From Euclidia mi (taxonomy: Eukaryota > Arthropoda > Insecta > Lepidoptera > Erebidae), in contig OX123200.2 of assembly GCA_944739405.2 (NCBI GenBank), positions 6,464,761-6,528,760 on the forward strand: DNA of 64,000 nt, in the 5' to 3' direction. The notes under the pieces were generated by a model. The model was not told the DNA's origin. It was given only the letters and a program-made list of their open reading frames with translations, and searched no databases. The translations under genes were made by a program, and so were the position numbers. Below, piece by piece: positions 13,183 through 24,897 of the stretch (its first letter is position 1; every line of letters begins with the position of its first letter).

Positions 13183-13850
13183 TTAAGCGTGTTCATGGTG
13201 TGTTAAAAGTAGTTGTAAGTGTGAAATGTAGTGTGTAGCTCTTATGTCATGATCAAATCTTAGTCTTAAGTAATTTATTCAGGAAGGTAAGGAGCTGTGC
13301 TTATAAAATTAAGCTACAACTCAAACGGCCTAGATAGTAGGTACCCTAAAGTCTATTCTGAACTGAGACTTATGAATCTAAGACTGAATCTCTTAGAACT
13401 CAAAACGCAAGAAACAATAAACACGGAATAAAAAACCATCAACTTTTTCCATCGTGAAAATCGACATGGCGAGGGCGATTTCCAAGATGGCGGCTAGCTC
13501 TTAGCACCCTATTTTTGTATTCTTGCCACCCCCGCAAACCCCCCGTATTTATGCATTGCACCCTAGCAACCCTTGGTAAAAGTGCAATGGTGCTCTGTGC
13601 TAACCTGAATATGTCGTGCTAATTGGGTGCCCTTTGTTTTACTTGATGTGTTAATAACTTAATATTATATTAAGTTGGTAAAATGCTGAGTTTTATAAAA
13701 ATAATTAATTAAATATACGGATGTTGGTAGGTTTTGCTCAGTTTGACATAAGTTTGTACTGCGACATCGCCCGCGTATGTGATAGTTATAACACCACTGT
13801 GTTATTCTGATGTGTATAATTGATCATCGCGATCCATTTTCAATAGAACA
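13183..13850. other. No gene; motif-rich patch around 13440-13620
   Basis: The patch contains CCAAGATGGCGGC at 13482-13494, which matches the YY1/Pleiohomeotic core (AAGATGGCGGC), and C-rich stretches nearby. It may be a regulatory element of an unseen gene. No coding exon is visible. Confidence 0.3.
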
Positions 13851-13978
13851 TATAACATAACATAACTTCACGCCTTTTATCCCCAAAGGGGTAGGCAGAG
13901 GTGTATTACACACCCATATTTCGCCAGTTATGTTTAGGTCCCAATGTAATAGGGGCGAGCCTATTGCCATCTATCTTT
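13851..13978 (-). mobile_element. SINE B tail fragment, minus strand
   Basis: On the minus strand this is the last ~125 bases of SINE B: GGCTCGCCCC-like word, GGTGTGTAATACACCTCTGC and GGGGATAAAAGGCGTGAAG. The tRNA head is missing (5' truncation). Confidence 0.8.
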
Positions 13979-14005
13979 CAATAGAAGTTTTACATTTATA
14001 ACCTA

Positions 14006-14195
14006 CTAGCAGCACGTCCCGGCTCCGCACGGGTGATCCCTAACATTTTCTAGAAATAAATATAGTCTATGTCACTCAGGGATAGTGTCGCAATAAAATG
14101 GTGCAAGAATTTTTAAAATCGGTCTAGTACTTTTTAGTTTATTATTTACAAACATACAAATCTTTCCTCTTTATTATATTAATTATATTAAAGTA
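14006..14195 (-). mobile_element. Helitron-like repeat, minus strand
   Basis: Read on the minus strand the sequence ends CGTGCGGAGCCGGGACGTGC then TGCTAG before T, a CTRR end. The other end is AT-rich (TATTATACT-like). No protein is encoded. Confidence 0.5.
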
Positions 14196-14559
14196 TAGAC
14201 TAGGATAGGAAGTGACAGAGTTTGAGGAAGCTCAAAACATGCTCGTATTGATGTGTTTAATATGAGGTTTGGTGCTGATAGACGATAATGAAAATCAGTG
14301 GCCTAAGACTTTTTCAACTGCCAATACACTTTGTAAGAAATCATAGTAGTATTACTATACTAAAGCTAGAGAGATCCTTTACTTGTTTGGGTTCGCTAAT
14401 ATCGTTAACTATAAAACACATTTTAAAAATCTTTGTGCAGTTCACATTCGAGTTGTTAAATTTTATGTTATAGGCTATACTTAGCCTATAACATTAGGCT
14501 ACGATCCTTAGAGGAAGCTTAAAATGAGATAACAGCACAGATGATGTAGTATGAGATGC

Positions 14560-14700
14560 ATTATTAGTCTCGTGGCATAAGTTTACACTTCTTTGTGGAT
14601 TGTGAAGCTTCGGGTTCGAATATGGCTGAGCCGTGATTTATTTCTGTCAAGCAGATAATTCTCAATATCTAAGAGTGGTTAGAAAACATACCCTAAAGAT
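14560..14700 (+). mobile_element. Decayed SINE A head
   Basis: The words CTCGTGGCATAAGTTTAC, GGGTTCGAAT and AGATAATTCTCA follow the order of the SINE A head and body. The tail is lost. Confidence 0.5.
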
Positions 14701-15190
14701 ATATCTATGATACTTATATCTAAGTTTGACCGCTATAAGCGGAATAAGTTGAAAAATTGCAAACCAACTTACTTAATCCATTTTTCAAGACAAAGAATAT
14801 TTATGACATGTTTTCAAACACTAATATCCTTTATTCACAAACTCGCATTAATTAAAACAATCAACAATATAATATATCAAAATTATTCATTATCAGCATC
14901 GCTATCATTAATAATAAAAATTGCAACTCTTTAATAAAACGTCAAAATTAAATGAATAATTAAAAGCAATTATAAAGTTGATTCCTGAACGAAAATATTT
15001 TTTTACGAAGATAAATAATTTATACAGCTTGTTGTAATACCGGTTATATTTGTTATTTACACTTGTAATTGTCTGTGGCCTCGTTTTTTTATTTTGTTTC
15101 AAGGAGCCTGCCCTATAGTAGTAGATGATAGCAAATCCAAGAGCCAGCTGCGTCTATGTATGTCAGTTAGCGATAAACTTCAAAATTCCT

Positions 15191-15567
15191 CCTCCTAGCG
15201 TTAGCACAGTTTCAATCTGGGGCATCCGCTTACTAGTCTAACCGGATTTGGCTGAATAAGTATTAGCTTCTCCACGGAGGTACTGCCTGTCTGACCTCCG
15301 CAACCCGAAAGGATAGCGATATTCCATGGTTTAGACTAGTGGCAGTTTATTTTAGAAGGTACTGACGCCCTGTAACGACTGTCAAAAATCTTCATGACAA
15401 CCGGGACCGACGGCTTAATGTGCTCTCCGAGGCACGGGTCAAGCGATAATTAACAATTCAATACGTATGTTCGTATACTCCGAAAAGTCATTGGTGCGCG
15501 CCGTGGATTCGAACCCGATACCCTCAGCATGGCGGTCTGTTGGTATCTCCACTAGGCTATCGCGGCA
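15191..15567 (-). mobile_element. SINE C, near full length, minus strand
   Basis: On the minus strand: a tRNA-like head at the right end (GCCGCGATAGCCTAGTGGAG, GGGTTCGAATCC), then CCGTGCCTCGGAGAGCAC, GACGGCTT-type words, a paired AAACTG..CTAAACCATGGAAT block and the 3' end GGTTAGACTAGTAAGCGG ... TAACGCTAGGAGGAGG. The same order is found at 40237, 41155, 49045, 56445 and 62811. Confidence 0.85.
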
Positions 15568-15689
15568 ATAAACTTCAAAATTATTGAACAGATTTTCATG
15601 TACATTTTACCAATACCTATGTATACAACGTCATGGTGAAGGTTTTGAATTTGATAAAGATTTTAGTAAATTATACGTTAAACTATCTA

Positions 15690-15757
15690 AGACTAGAACC
15701 CGAGTTCCATGGCGAAGTCTTGGATGCAACCGGAATAACGGTAGGTTGATGATGACT
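15690..15757 (+). mobile_element. SINE C 3' end fragment
   Basis: The words CTTGGATGCAACCGGAATAA and GGTAGGTTGATGATGA match the last ~65 bases of SINE C. It lies close to the inverted copy at 15191-15567. Confidence 0.6.
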
Positions 15758-15900
15758 ATCCGAGCGAAACCGGGTGAAGTTACTTGTGTAAAAAATCGTC
15801 AAAGTAGGATCTATGGCCGGGAACTGAAGTTAGCAAGTGAAATCGTGCGTATATCTCGTTAAGTAGGTATAAAATAATTTTATTTAATTTGTATTTATTT

Positions 15901-15957
15901 ATAGACTCATGCCTGTATCCCCGAAGGGGTAGGCAGAGGTGTAATATTACACCCACA
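15901..15957 (-). mobile_element. SINE A tail fragment, minus strand
   Basis: The complement of the shared SINE tail (CTCTGCCTACCCCTTCGGGG, then GATACAGGC.TGAGTCTAT). Only the last ~57 bases are left. Confidence 0.75.
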
Positions 15958-16177
15958 TATAAAAATAATTTCAATACAAATAATAAGTACCTATAATTTT
16001 TGTTGCAGGTTGTTCTTTGTGTAATATGTTGATTGAATTTTTGTAAAGTGTCCCACCATACAGGATGCATTTATAGTTGTTTTTACAAAGAACAGAAAGG
16101 AGAGTCGCCAAACTAGTTATGTATATTTATATACAGTACAATATGATTGTTATTAAATTTATATTAATAATTAAAAA

Positions 16178-16457
16178 GCGGCGGTAGCCCAGTGGTGTAC
16201 GTAACGGACTGCCGAGACGATGGTCTCGGGTTCGATCCCCAGGTAACTCGGGCACACACCTCTGACTTTTCGAAGTTATGTGTGTATTAAAAATGTTAAT
16301 TATCGCTCGCTTAATAATGTGCCCGGTAGATGGTAATAGGCTCGCCCCCTATTACATTGGGACCGAAACATATCTGGCGAAGTGTGGGTGTGTAATACAC
16401 CTCTGCCTACCCCTTCGGGGATAAAAGGCGTGAAGATATGTTATGGGTTATGTTATG
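16178..16457 (+). mobile_element. SINE B, full length
   Basis: A tRNA-like head GCGGCGGTAGCCCAGTGG ... GTCTCGGGTTCGATCCCC is followed by CTTTTCGAAGTTATGTGTG, TTAATTATCGCTCGCTTAAT, the GGCTCGCCCCCTATTACATT block and the tail CTCTGCCTACCCCTTCGGGG ATAAAAGGCGTGAAG. It ends in GTTATG repeats. This is the reference copy for the 5'-truncated pieces at 13851, 21150 and 25588. Confidence 0.88.
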
Positions 16458-18879
16458 TAAATTAAATAGTCATTATAAATAAAAACTGCCGAGGTCATTT
16501 ACATTAATTTCGGGACCATGTTCCTTAGTTTCGCGTATTCGTTAATTTGTTATTATGAAGTTATTTTTAATAATAAGGTTGGAGAGGAGTTGACGACCTA
16601 CCTGATGGTAAGCGGCAACCGCCTTCCCTACAGTTTGGCCATGTCTGAGACACAACCAAGCCAATGCCTGCCTCGAGACTTAAGGTGTTGAGTCTTCTAA
16701 CGTTTAGTAATTTCACTAGCTATCATTCAAACCGGTACACAGTACTGCACGTTAATTTGTACGTTACTACTTGGCAGCAGAATAACTTACTGATACTGCG
16801 TTAGTACCTAGACGGCCCCGCAATAAAAGGCCTACCGCCAGTTCCAATATATAATCAAATAAATTAATTAAGTAGGTATATTAGCTTAACCAACACAAAC
16901 CACATCCAATTTGACGCAGTCATTGTAGAGACGACAAACATAGAGACAGGTAACGAAAGTGCCAGTAATATTATGCAGTTTATTTAAACCTGTTTTGTAT
17001 TATCAAGAGGGCAATGCGGCCCTTAATTATTGTAAAACGCGATGCAAGTGACCTTTTTGTCGTGACGTACGCGTTGTTACTTGTACGATACGGCACGATA
17101 AAATCGTCACGGCTCGGGTGTCTGATTTCTATCATATCTCTGCAATTTTTTACAGGTAATACATTTTGTTCTAGGTTTATATAATAAACTACTACTACGG
17201 TATCCGGGAGCGTGCCTAATTTCAGTTTCCTTGCGCCTAATAGTTTTGGTTCTGCGGTATCTATCAGTCAGTCAGAAAAAGGAAGCAATTTTATTTAATT
17301 GTACATACATACATACATAGAGTCACGTCAGTCTAGAATACAGCAGGTATTATTTAATTATGAACGGTTTCATAACTTTTCATATTATACTTGCTAAGCC
17401 TGCTTACATATATATTTATCATATTTGTAGTCTTTGCGTAACTAATTCAAAACTTTTAAAAATATTGCATGAATGAAACATTTGTAACCGACAAAATTCA
17501 AATCTAGAAATTGGTTGCATAAAGAAACAATTGAAAAAGAATTCTATTTTAAAATATATCATTCAGTGACAGATTTTAATTTTAGCCGCCAAGTTCTGAA
17601 CACCGGTGCCATTTATAAAGTGTCTTTGGAAGAATATGCTTATCTATGGTCCTATAATCCATGTTTTGACATTATCAAGATAAAGAAAAGATGGATGTGA
17701 CAATCCCTAGTATCTGAGTAGCTTTACATTTAGGCTAGTACTTGAACGAGTGCTTAGATAGGGAAAATATGTTTGTAGTTGTTTAAACAATATGTGTTAC
17801 AAATGCTTTACAAATCAAACGAAATAACTGATGTGCAAGTCTAGATTATTCTAGTGCTGAAATATTAGAGTTATTTCAAATGAATGAAAAAATATCATTT
17901 TTTACCTAAGAGTTTGAATGCGTCACAAATTAATAATAATTATGTAACTTCAATAATTATGTAGATAAGATAAAAATAATCACAATTGTACGTTTTTCTT
18001 GTAGGTATACTTGAGTACCCAATAATCCCAATATAGTTAAAATATCTTAGTAAATACAGATGCTTAATACAATATTTTACAAACATTCTGACAAACTAAC
18101 ATTGAAATAGTCTACAAAACCGTCACACACATCTACATATTATACTAAGTTATTTTTTCTAGAGCAGATATTTTATTACTAGTTAACAGTATCCATCTAA
18201 GTACCAAATCAATTCCGAAACCCGAACTCAAAGCATTGCAAATAGGTCCAACACCCTACTCAAAGCGCCGTTTACTAGCGCGAGTAACTATACTGTCTCT
18301 ACTAAACGGGGCTCCAGTGAAGTCTTGTACAAGGGCTCGTTCACCCCTGTCGGGGGGCGGTGACTGAGGGGAAGACACACCCCTTGGCTCGGGGTAACGT
18401 ACTGCAGCAAAAGGATTTTTGTTATACACTATTTGAATTTAACGTTAGTTGAGAATAAACCGCGGTTGAGTTATGGAAAATATCTTTTTTTAAGTTTAAG
18501 AATTGTAGTTTCCTGGTAATTTGTTTTAGTATAGTGTGATAGTGTCTTATGTAAATTTTGATACTAAGTACAGACCAATTTTTAAAATATGCATGTTGTA
18601 ACTGTCATACTTAATAGGTATCTCAGTGTACTTCGTGCTTATTTCCATTTAGTTGTAAACCAATACGTCGCGGCCTAATTAGTTATATTTAATTCGATTT
18701 ACTGGTTTAACGTCAACTATAAATTATTATTTAAACCAAGCCAAAATTAACTAACTGTTTCGCAAAAAAATCACTCCATATGCTAGAAATATTCTGAAAA
18801 ATATATCCAAAATTCGCAAGCAAACTCAGGGTACCTCACTATATCTACTCCCTCACAACACTCCGAGCCCTCCTTACTT
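16458..18879. other. No gene; scattered repeat pieces and one GC-rich patch
   Basis: 16577-16695 resembles repeat J (GATGGTAAGCGGCAACCGCC). The GC-rich patch at 18290-18410 contains runs able to pair (GTCGGGGGGCGGTG with nearby C-rich runs) and stands out from its AT-rich surroundings. Its role is unknown. Confidence 0.35.
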
Positions 18880-19025
18880 TGGGGTCACCCCACGCCACTT
18901 CTTTCTCTTATTTCCCGGCATTTTTTCGGTCGCCATGTTAACCGCGCATGCGCAGTACACGACGCGCCAAAGCATTCATCCCCATCGATTTATCAAACGC
19001 GATGCGAGTAAATAAAAATGGGTAT
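18880..19025 (+). promoter_or_regulatory. Candidate CpG-rich promoter with a possible first exon
   Basis: A CpG-rich island in AT-rich DNA contains the palindrome GCGCATGCGC (18944-18953), the core of an NRF-1/Ewg-type site, and CGGTCGCCATGTTA just before it. Downstream, an ATG at 19018 is followed six bases later by a strong splice donor (AT|GTAAGT, GT at 19026). This fits a promoter plus a short first exon reading rightward, but no second exon is recognised in the window, so the gene is unknown. Confidence 0.35.
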
Positions 19026-19588
19026 GTAAGTCTTTATTGCCTATTTGTGTTTCTTTACATCTTTGATTGGTCACCGCTTTTATAAATTAACCGTTTGATT
19101 TTCAAGATATGTCTGATTGAATTATGCAGGGTTTGATGTTGTTTTGAGAAGATGCGGCAAATCAAGAGGATTTGTTTAAGTAGTTATTTGGAGATTCGAT
19201 TCGGTCGTCCTAGTCGGAATATATTAAATGCAATTTTTTGGTACTTGAAATAAAGTCACGTAGGTACTTCGTATTACTTAGCCTAATAAAAGAGTTGTCT
19301 TATTCCAATAAGAAATACCTACATACTACTCTTATAACGTTAGGTACCCAATTTTTTAAGACCCTGTCTAGCGTGGCACTTATCTGTTCTAACTACTTAA
19401 TTGGGATGACATAAGTATTATCTATGATTGTATAGCGTCCAAAATTGCAATAAAGGTACCTACTTCTTATTAAATTCGACACAAGTTTTAAGAAACTTTC
19501 CGGCTTCACAAATGCCAAAACTTGATGCTGGCCGATTAGACACACAGCTGTTAAACTGGTAGAAGCACAGTTTGTAATATGCCTATCT

Positions 19589-19764
19589 TCTTAATATATA
19601 AAATCCTTGCGTTACTGACTGACTGACAGACACGCTACAGCCGAAATTATTGGGCGCAGGAAGCTGAAATTTGGCATGTTGAAGGGATTTCCCGAAATTC
19701 CCACGGGATCGGCCAAAACGGGTAAATAAATAAAAATGCAGGCGTAGCTGCTGGCGTCCTTTAG
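19589..19764 (+). mobile_element. Helitron F, non-autonomous copy
   Basis: Begins TCTTAATATATAAAATCC, has GACTGACTGACAGACACGC and GCTGAAATTTGGCATG, and ends GCAGGCGTAGCTGCTGGCGT then CC(T)TTTAG. The other copies (39093, 61422) end CTCTAG before T. It encodes nothing. Confidence 0.8.
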
Positions 19765-20672
19765 TTTAAAATAAATCCCATAGTGTGCAGTGTAGTAAAA
19801 TGCATATCCTTTACAGCCTTTGGCAGTCTACTGCTGGTGATGCCTCACATAACTTGCTTCACAGGAGCACTGTGAGTCAATACGACGATTTGGCCTTCTA
19901 CAGGGTGTAAAAAGACCCTTAACGAAAACTGAAATCCCATGTTGTAGCAATCACTACGAACATTTGTTGCTTTGGCACCATACCTGGGAACTTACTGGTT
20001 CAGGAGACATTGAGGCTCAAAGTTAATATGGAACTTTTTTAATTAGGCAAAAAATCGATGCATTTACCCCGCCAAAATGTTCTTTAGATGCCCTATGACC
20101 CCGTGGATAAGTAATTATTTCGAAGATTACACGCGCGCGCTTTTAAATGCGGTTTAAAAAATGTGAAAACTTAAAATAAAATCCTTTCCCAGGTATTATT
20201 TTTGGTTAGTATGACTTGGCATGATGTCCACAACGAGTAGACTTCGGCTTGGTGATGGGTCTTGTGGCACCCTGTATAATAGGTACCACACTGCGCGTTG
20301 GCCAAACAGAAATGTTTAGGGTCTGAAATAGTTTCTTCACAAATATACAATTTGCTTTGTGTATTTCCTGAGTCACCATTTTCCTGTATACCTAGGTAAT
20401 TCGCCACCACACGGATGACAAAAAAAACATATTTGTAGAAAATATTAACAAGCACATTTTAGTTTAAAGTATTAGTTAGAGCTTTGCGCATAAATAAAAA
20501 CATTTTAAATCGAATAAGTTTTCTTTATAAGTAGACTTTAGCACGAAGTGTTGCCCTACACAGAGTTCTTCAACTCGATTCCACAGGACGCTCGTCTCAC
20601 TGACTTTTCATAGCCGTAACTTCTACAATGAAATGGATAACGCAATATTTCTCCACAGTTTATATATTACTG
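19765..20672. other. No gene recognised
   Basis: A 94-codon minus-strand ORF (20171-20455) shows no domain or splice context. Nothing else supportable. Confidence 0.35.
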
Positions 20673-20920
20673 GACTGCCTCGTTGGTCTCGCGGCATAAA
20701 TGTGCGCTGGGATTTGGAGGTCTCAGGTTCGATTCCCGGGTCGGGCAAAGTGTTATTGGGTTTTCCGTTAGGAAATTCTCAGTAGCAGCACGGTGTCTGG
20801 TAATGTGCCCGGTACGGCAATAGGCTCGCCCCCTATTGCGTGGGACCTAAAAATTCATGGTGAAATGTGGGTGTAATATTAGATCTCTGCCTACCCCTTC
20901 GGGGATACAGGCGTGAGTCT
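20673..20920 (+). mobile_element. SINE A, full length
   Basis: A well-preserved copy: head GACTGCCTCGTTGGTCTCGC, B-box GGTTCGATTCCC, body CAGTAGCAGCACGGTGTCTG, GGCTCGCCCCCTATTGC, tail CTACCCCTTCGGGGATACAG then GCGTGAGTCTA. Confidence 0.9.
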
Positions 20921-21149
20921 ACAAATCAATTATATATTATAAAACACAGTGGTTACTAAACATTTCTTTTTTGTTAGCTGCATAACCTATTATAAAAGTT
21001 GGTGTTACCCCATCACTATCTAGCCAAGCCTATTTCCTAAAATGTGTTTGGATAGGCTTATCTGGTTAGGCTGAAAGCCGATCCAATCAAATCTAGATTA
21101 AAGCAAATATGCCGGTTCTTTGGGAAGTTATCACCCCCTAGGTTAGAAA

Positions 21150-21270
21150 CCATAACATAACATATCTTCACGCCTTTTATCCCCGAAGGGGTAGGCAGAG
21201 GTGTATTACACACCCACAATTCGCCAGATATGTTTCGGTCCCAATGTTATAGGGGGCGAGCCTATTGCAT
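21150..21270 (-). mobile_element. SINE B tail fragment, minus strand
   Basis: The minus strand matches the 3' ~120 bases of SINE B, ending in the (GTTATG) type tail. Confidence 0.8.
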
Positions 21271-21349
21271 TTAGTAAAGTAGCATAAAGTACATTGTTAG
21301 AAACCACTGATATAATAATGGTACCACTGATTGTAGTCAGTGTGGCAGA

Positions 21350-21600
21350 TGATCATCATCAGCCTTTAACAGTCCACTGCTGGACAAGGCCTCTCCTTTG
21401 AAAGGAGGAATTGGCCTACTATACCTCGCTGGCCAAACGGGTTGGTATAGGGTTTGTATCAAGTTTTCCTTCTCTTACAGTGATGTTCTCTGCATAATAT
21501 CATATTGTTCTCTGCATAATATCATATGCTCCCTCTGTCGGCTCTTACGACACCCATGGGATGATATGGGGTGGTGACCACCACACGGATGGGTAGGTAA
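21350..21600 (+). repeat. Repeat H with a 22-bp tandem duplication
   Basis: The best copy of repeat H: CAGTCCACTGCTGGACAAGG, CTCCTTTGAAAGGAGGAATT (a hairpin), GGCCAAACGGGTTGGTATAG, and GGCTCTTACGACACCCATGG. A 22-bp unit beginning GTTCTCTGCATAATATCATA is present twice at 21485-21506 and 21507-21528 (one base differs), but the inverted copy at 42215 has it only once. Confidence 0.8.
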
Positions 21601-22920
21601 TGGATCCTGGTTTTATTGTCGTGGGAAGCTTGACTGAGGAGCCCCCTTCTGTCTCGAAGACGTAAGTGTTGGACGCAACTAGGATATCGCTAAGACGTTG
21701 ATTAATACCGGAATATTGACGACGTGTAACGAAATATGGCGGGAGCACTGGTGTTAGCAGCCATACAGTTGCTGAACACTATTTTTACTTCATGTACCTA
21801 TCACTCAGCGCGGCGGTGTGTGATGGGGATTCGACGACTTTGTGTGAAACGTATATTGTTGTAACGAGCCAACCAAACACAAACTGTGTGCGGTAGTTTG
21901 TAAAGCCCCCGTCGGAAAGGATTTAAGACGAATGCATGCTGTGTTGTTTTTAAATACATCGAAGAAAAATAGCATCCTTAGTCACATCCTCACGCAAGGC
22001 ATCGGTTGTAATTTCTGCTAAAATAAGTTTTCATATGGTTGGCAACTCTTTCGGCTTAGCAGTTATTAATTCCTGAGCACTACACCAACAAGGTAATAAA
22101 AACAGTCAGAATAATACAAAAATATAACCAGAACAGCATTGGCTTTAAAAATTTCAAGCTTTCTACATAACCCTTCCATCAGACTTTGTAATGTCGTAAA
22201 TTGCCTCAAATAATACATATTTTTTTTACCAAAGTACATTTTATAAACGGTCATCATAACGTAATCAAAGGGCAATTCCTTCGCTGCAGGGGTGCCAACA
22301 TCAACTCGCAATATCCGGTTCGTGCGGGTGCCAGACCTGTTTCAGTCACCGGTAGTGACGCAGACACACTTCCGGTATAGCAACAAATCGTGATAGCGTT
22401 TTAGGCTTTGTGAGGAAAAAAATATAAGCTGATTTTAATCCGCCGTTTTATGTAGGTACAAATGGCATTCATATTAGTCTATACCTAGATATTATAAAAT
22501 GAAGCACACTTTTTTGCCTGTCTGTCGGAATGAACACGAGAAACTCAAAACCTAAACTGATTTCACCAATAGGTAGGGTGCTTCCAGAGCAAGATTTAGG
22601 TGTATAATTTACGGACTGCGGACGGAACGGCGACGTCTAGTTTCTTATAATTATTATTAACGACTCAAATTAGTGCAACTCAAATTTTCAAGGTCTTTAT
22701 ATTCCCAATAAAAATAACAACATTTATTATAAGAAATAAAAGTAACAAGAATATATTTAATGGGGCAACCTTGCTGAGCAGGAGTAATTGTTAAAACAAT
22801 ACAAATATAAGTAGAATTAAATAAACTTATAAACGTAAAAAAATGTGGTAGGACCTCGTGGTACTAAAACTGAACATGAACGTTGTGTCTTGGTTGAATA
22901 CAACAACTGTTGTCACTACA
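21601..22920. other. No gene recognised
   Basis: Mixed sequence. A Helitron-like scrap lies near 22478-22570 (GTCTATACCTAGATATTATA, CTGTCTGTCGGAATG). Small ORFs lack any supporting feature. Confidence 0.35.
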
Positions 22921-22935
22921 TGGTACCCAACCAAT

Positions 22936-23550
22936 CCCCCCCGTGGGATCTCCACCTTGTCGTGGTGGGGGGGCTCAGTAACCGTGGATTGGTCACCCGC
23001 GGTGAAGCTAAGAGGGATCCAGGAGGGGACGCTCCGCGTGGGCTTGGAGGGGCCTGCGCAGGATGCGTCCAACGGTGCGGGTGCGGGGGACAGTTCTGTC
23101 TGTCCCTCGCAGTCGGGTGCGGTCGCGGGAGGAGAGGCGTGTCGGTGTTGCGTTGCCGCGCGCCCTATCTCCCGCGACCAAATGGGGGCGCACCATTCGA
23201 TGCGTCGCGGTGGGGCCGCAGAGGAAGAGGAGATGCGGTGTTGCGTTGCCATCCTCCCTATCCTCTGCGGCCGCTGGGCGTTTTGGCGGCGGAGTCCAAC
23301 ACCTTAATCCGTCGCCAAGGGGGTTTTGTTCGGGGCCCGCCTGACCATCTGGCGGGCCAATACCCGTCGGAGGGTGGCGACGAGTGCTTTGGTGATGCCC
23401 CACCCTCCGACACACGGGTACATGGCGGAAGTCGAGGTGGTTTTTAGTGGAAACACCACATACTCCGGCTCTTATTTCCCCCAAGAGTCGGAGATCCGAA
23501 GGGATTTTCCACCTCGTAAAACAAAAAAAAAAAAAAAAAAACAAAAAAAA
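22936..23550 (+). mobile_element. Array unit 1
   Basis: A 615-bp unit: C-run, GTGGGATCTCCACCTTGTCG (able to form a hairpin with GTGGTGG), a block GGTGCGGGTGCGGGGGACAG, CTCCCGCGACC, then a GCCCGCCTGACCATCTGGCG hairpin, GAGGTGGTTTTTAGTGG and an A tail. The start looks like a LINE 5' untranslated region and the end like a LINE 3' untranslated region, with no protein in between. Confidence 0.8.
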
Positions 23551-23565
23551 TGGTACCCAACCAAT

Positions 23566-24177
23566 TCCCCCCCGTGGGATCTCCACCTTGTCGTGGTGGG
23601 GGGGCTTAGTAACCGTGGATTTGATTTTCTCCCACGGTGAAGCTAAGCGGGAGCCCGGGAGGGGACGCTCCACGTGAGCTTGCGTGAGGCTTGCGTAGGA
23701 TGCGTCCATAGGTGCGGGTGCGGGGGACATTTTTGTCTGTCCCTCGCAGTCGGGTGCGGTCGCGGGAGGGGAGGCGTGTCGGTGTTGCGCTGCCGCGCGC
23801 CCTATCTCCCGCGACCGAATGGGGGCGCACCATCGTTGCGTCGCGGTGAGGCCGCAGAGGAAGAGGAGATGCGGTGTTGCGTTGCCGTCCTCCCTATCCT
23901 CTGCGGCCGCTGGGTGTTTTGGCGGCGGAGCCCAACACCTTCATCCGCCGCCAAGGGGGTTTTGTTCGGGGCCCGCCTGACCATCTGGCGGGCTAATACC
24001 CGTCGGGGGGGTAGCGAGGAATGCTTAGGTGAAACCCTACCCTCCTACACATGGGTACATGAGGAGCACGGGTTGGTTTTTAGTCAGTAAGAGTCTGACA
24101 GTCCCCTTCGTCCTTCCCCCCCAGGGCAAAGGGACTCCATGAGGATTTTCCAACCCGACACAAAAAAAAAAAAAAAA
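23566..24177 (+). mobile_element. Array unit 2
   Basis: A 612-bp close relative of unit 1 with the same order of blocks and a diverged last ~100 bases before the A tail. It is separated from its neighbours only by the 15-bp target word. Confidence 0.8.
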
Positions 24178-24192
24178 TGGTACCCAACCAAT

Positions 24193-24897
24193 TCCACCCC
24201 GTGGGATCTCCACCTTGTCGTGGTGGAGGGGCTCAGTAACCGTGGGTTTGAGGTACAACACCCACGGTGAAGCTAAGCGGGATCCCGGGAGGGGACGCTC
24301 CACGTGTGCTTGCGCGTGAGGCCTGCGTAGGATGCGTCCCAAGGTGCGGGTGCGGGGGACAGTTCTGTCTGTCCCTCGCAGTCGGGTGCAGTCGCGAGAG
24401 GAGAGGCGTGTCGGTGTTGCGTTGCCGCACGCCCTATTTTCCGCGACCAAATGGGGGCGCACTTGCGTTGCGTTGCTGTGGGGCGGCAGAGGAAGAGGAG
24501 ATGTGGTGTTGTCAGGTTGCCGTCCTCCCTATCCTCTGCGGCCGTTTTAGTGCCTGCGGACGACGAGCGCTGGGGCTGCTCCCCGTCCGCCAAAAGGCAA
24601 GGAGGCAGCGTAGTGTCCGCAGCCGCCTCCCAAGTCATAACAAGACAGGGCCCGCCTACACCAACGGCGGGCCAATCCCGGGCGGGGTCACGGAAAGTAT
24701 GCTATCCGCGAATCGCGTGACCCCGCTACTACACGGGACCCGTAGGGACACCGCGGTGGTTTTAGTGGCCTTTAGGGGAGAGCCTCCACACATCTCCTCC
24801 GCCAGTCCCAAGCCCGGTCGATCACACTCTGGCCGGGTTGGCGTCGAGTTGAGATGGCTCATAAGCAGAATTTCCACCGTTAGTGAACAAAAAAAAA
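24193..24897 (+). mobile_element. Array unit 3, different subfamily
   Basis: The 5' ~350 bases match units 1 and 2, but from about 24545 the sequence changes to a related 3' half with GGGCCCGCCTACACCAACGG, GGACACCGCGGTGGTTTTAG and CTCCTCCGCCAGTCCCAAGC. The last blocks also occur at 58364-58496. The unit is 705 bp and ends with a short A tail and the 15-bp word with one change. Confidence 0.75.

Noticed and set aside
16178..16260. tRNA gene (also at 8495, 20673, 29559, 44616, 51111 and 63183)
   Set aside because: The B-box is good, but a complete cloverleaf with a mature 3' end is absent and each is followed by a SINE body and tail.
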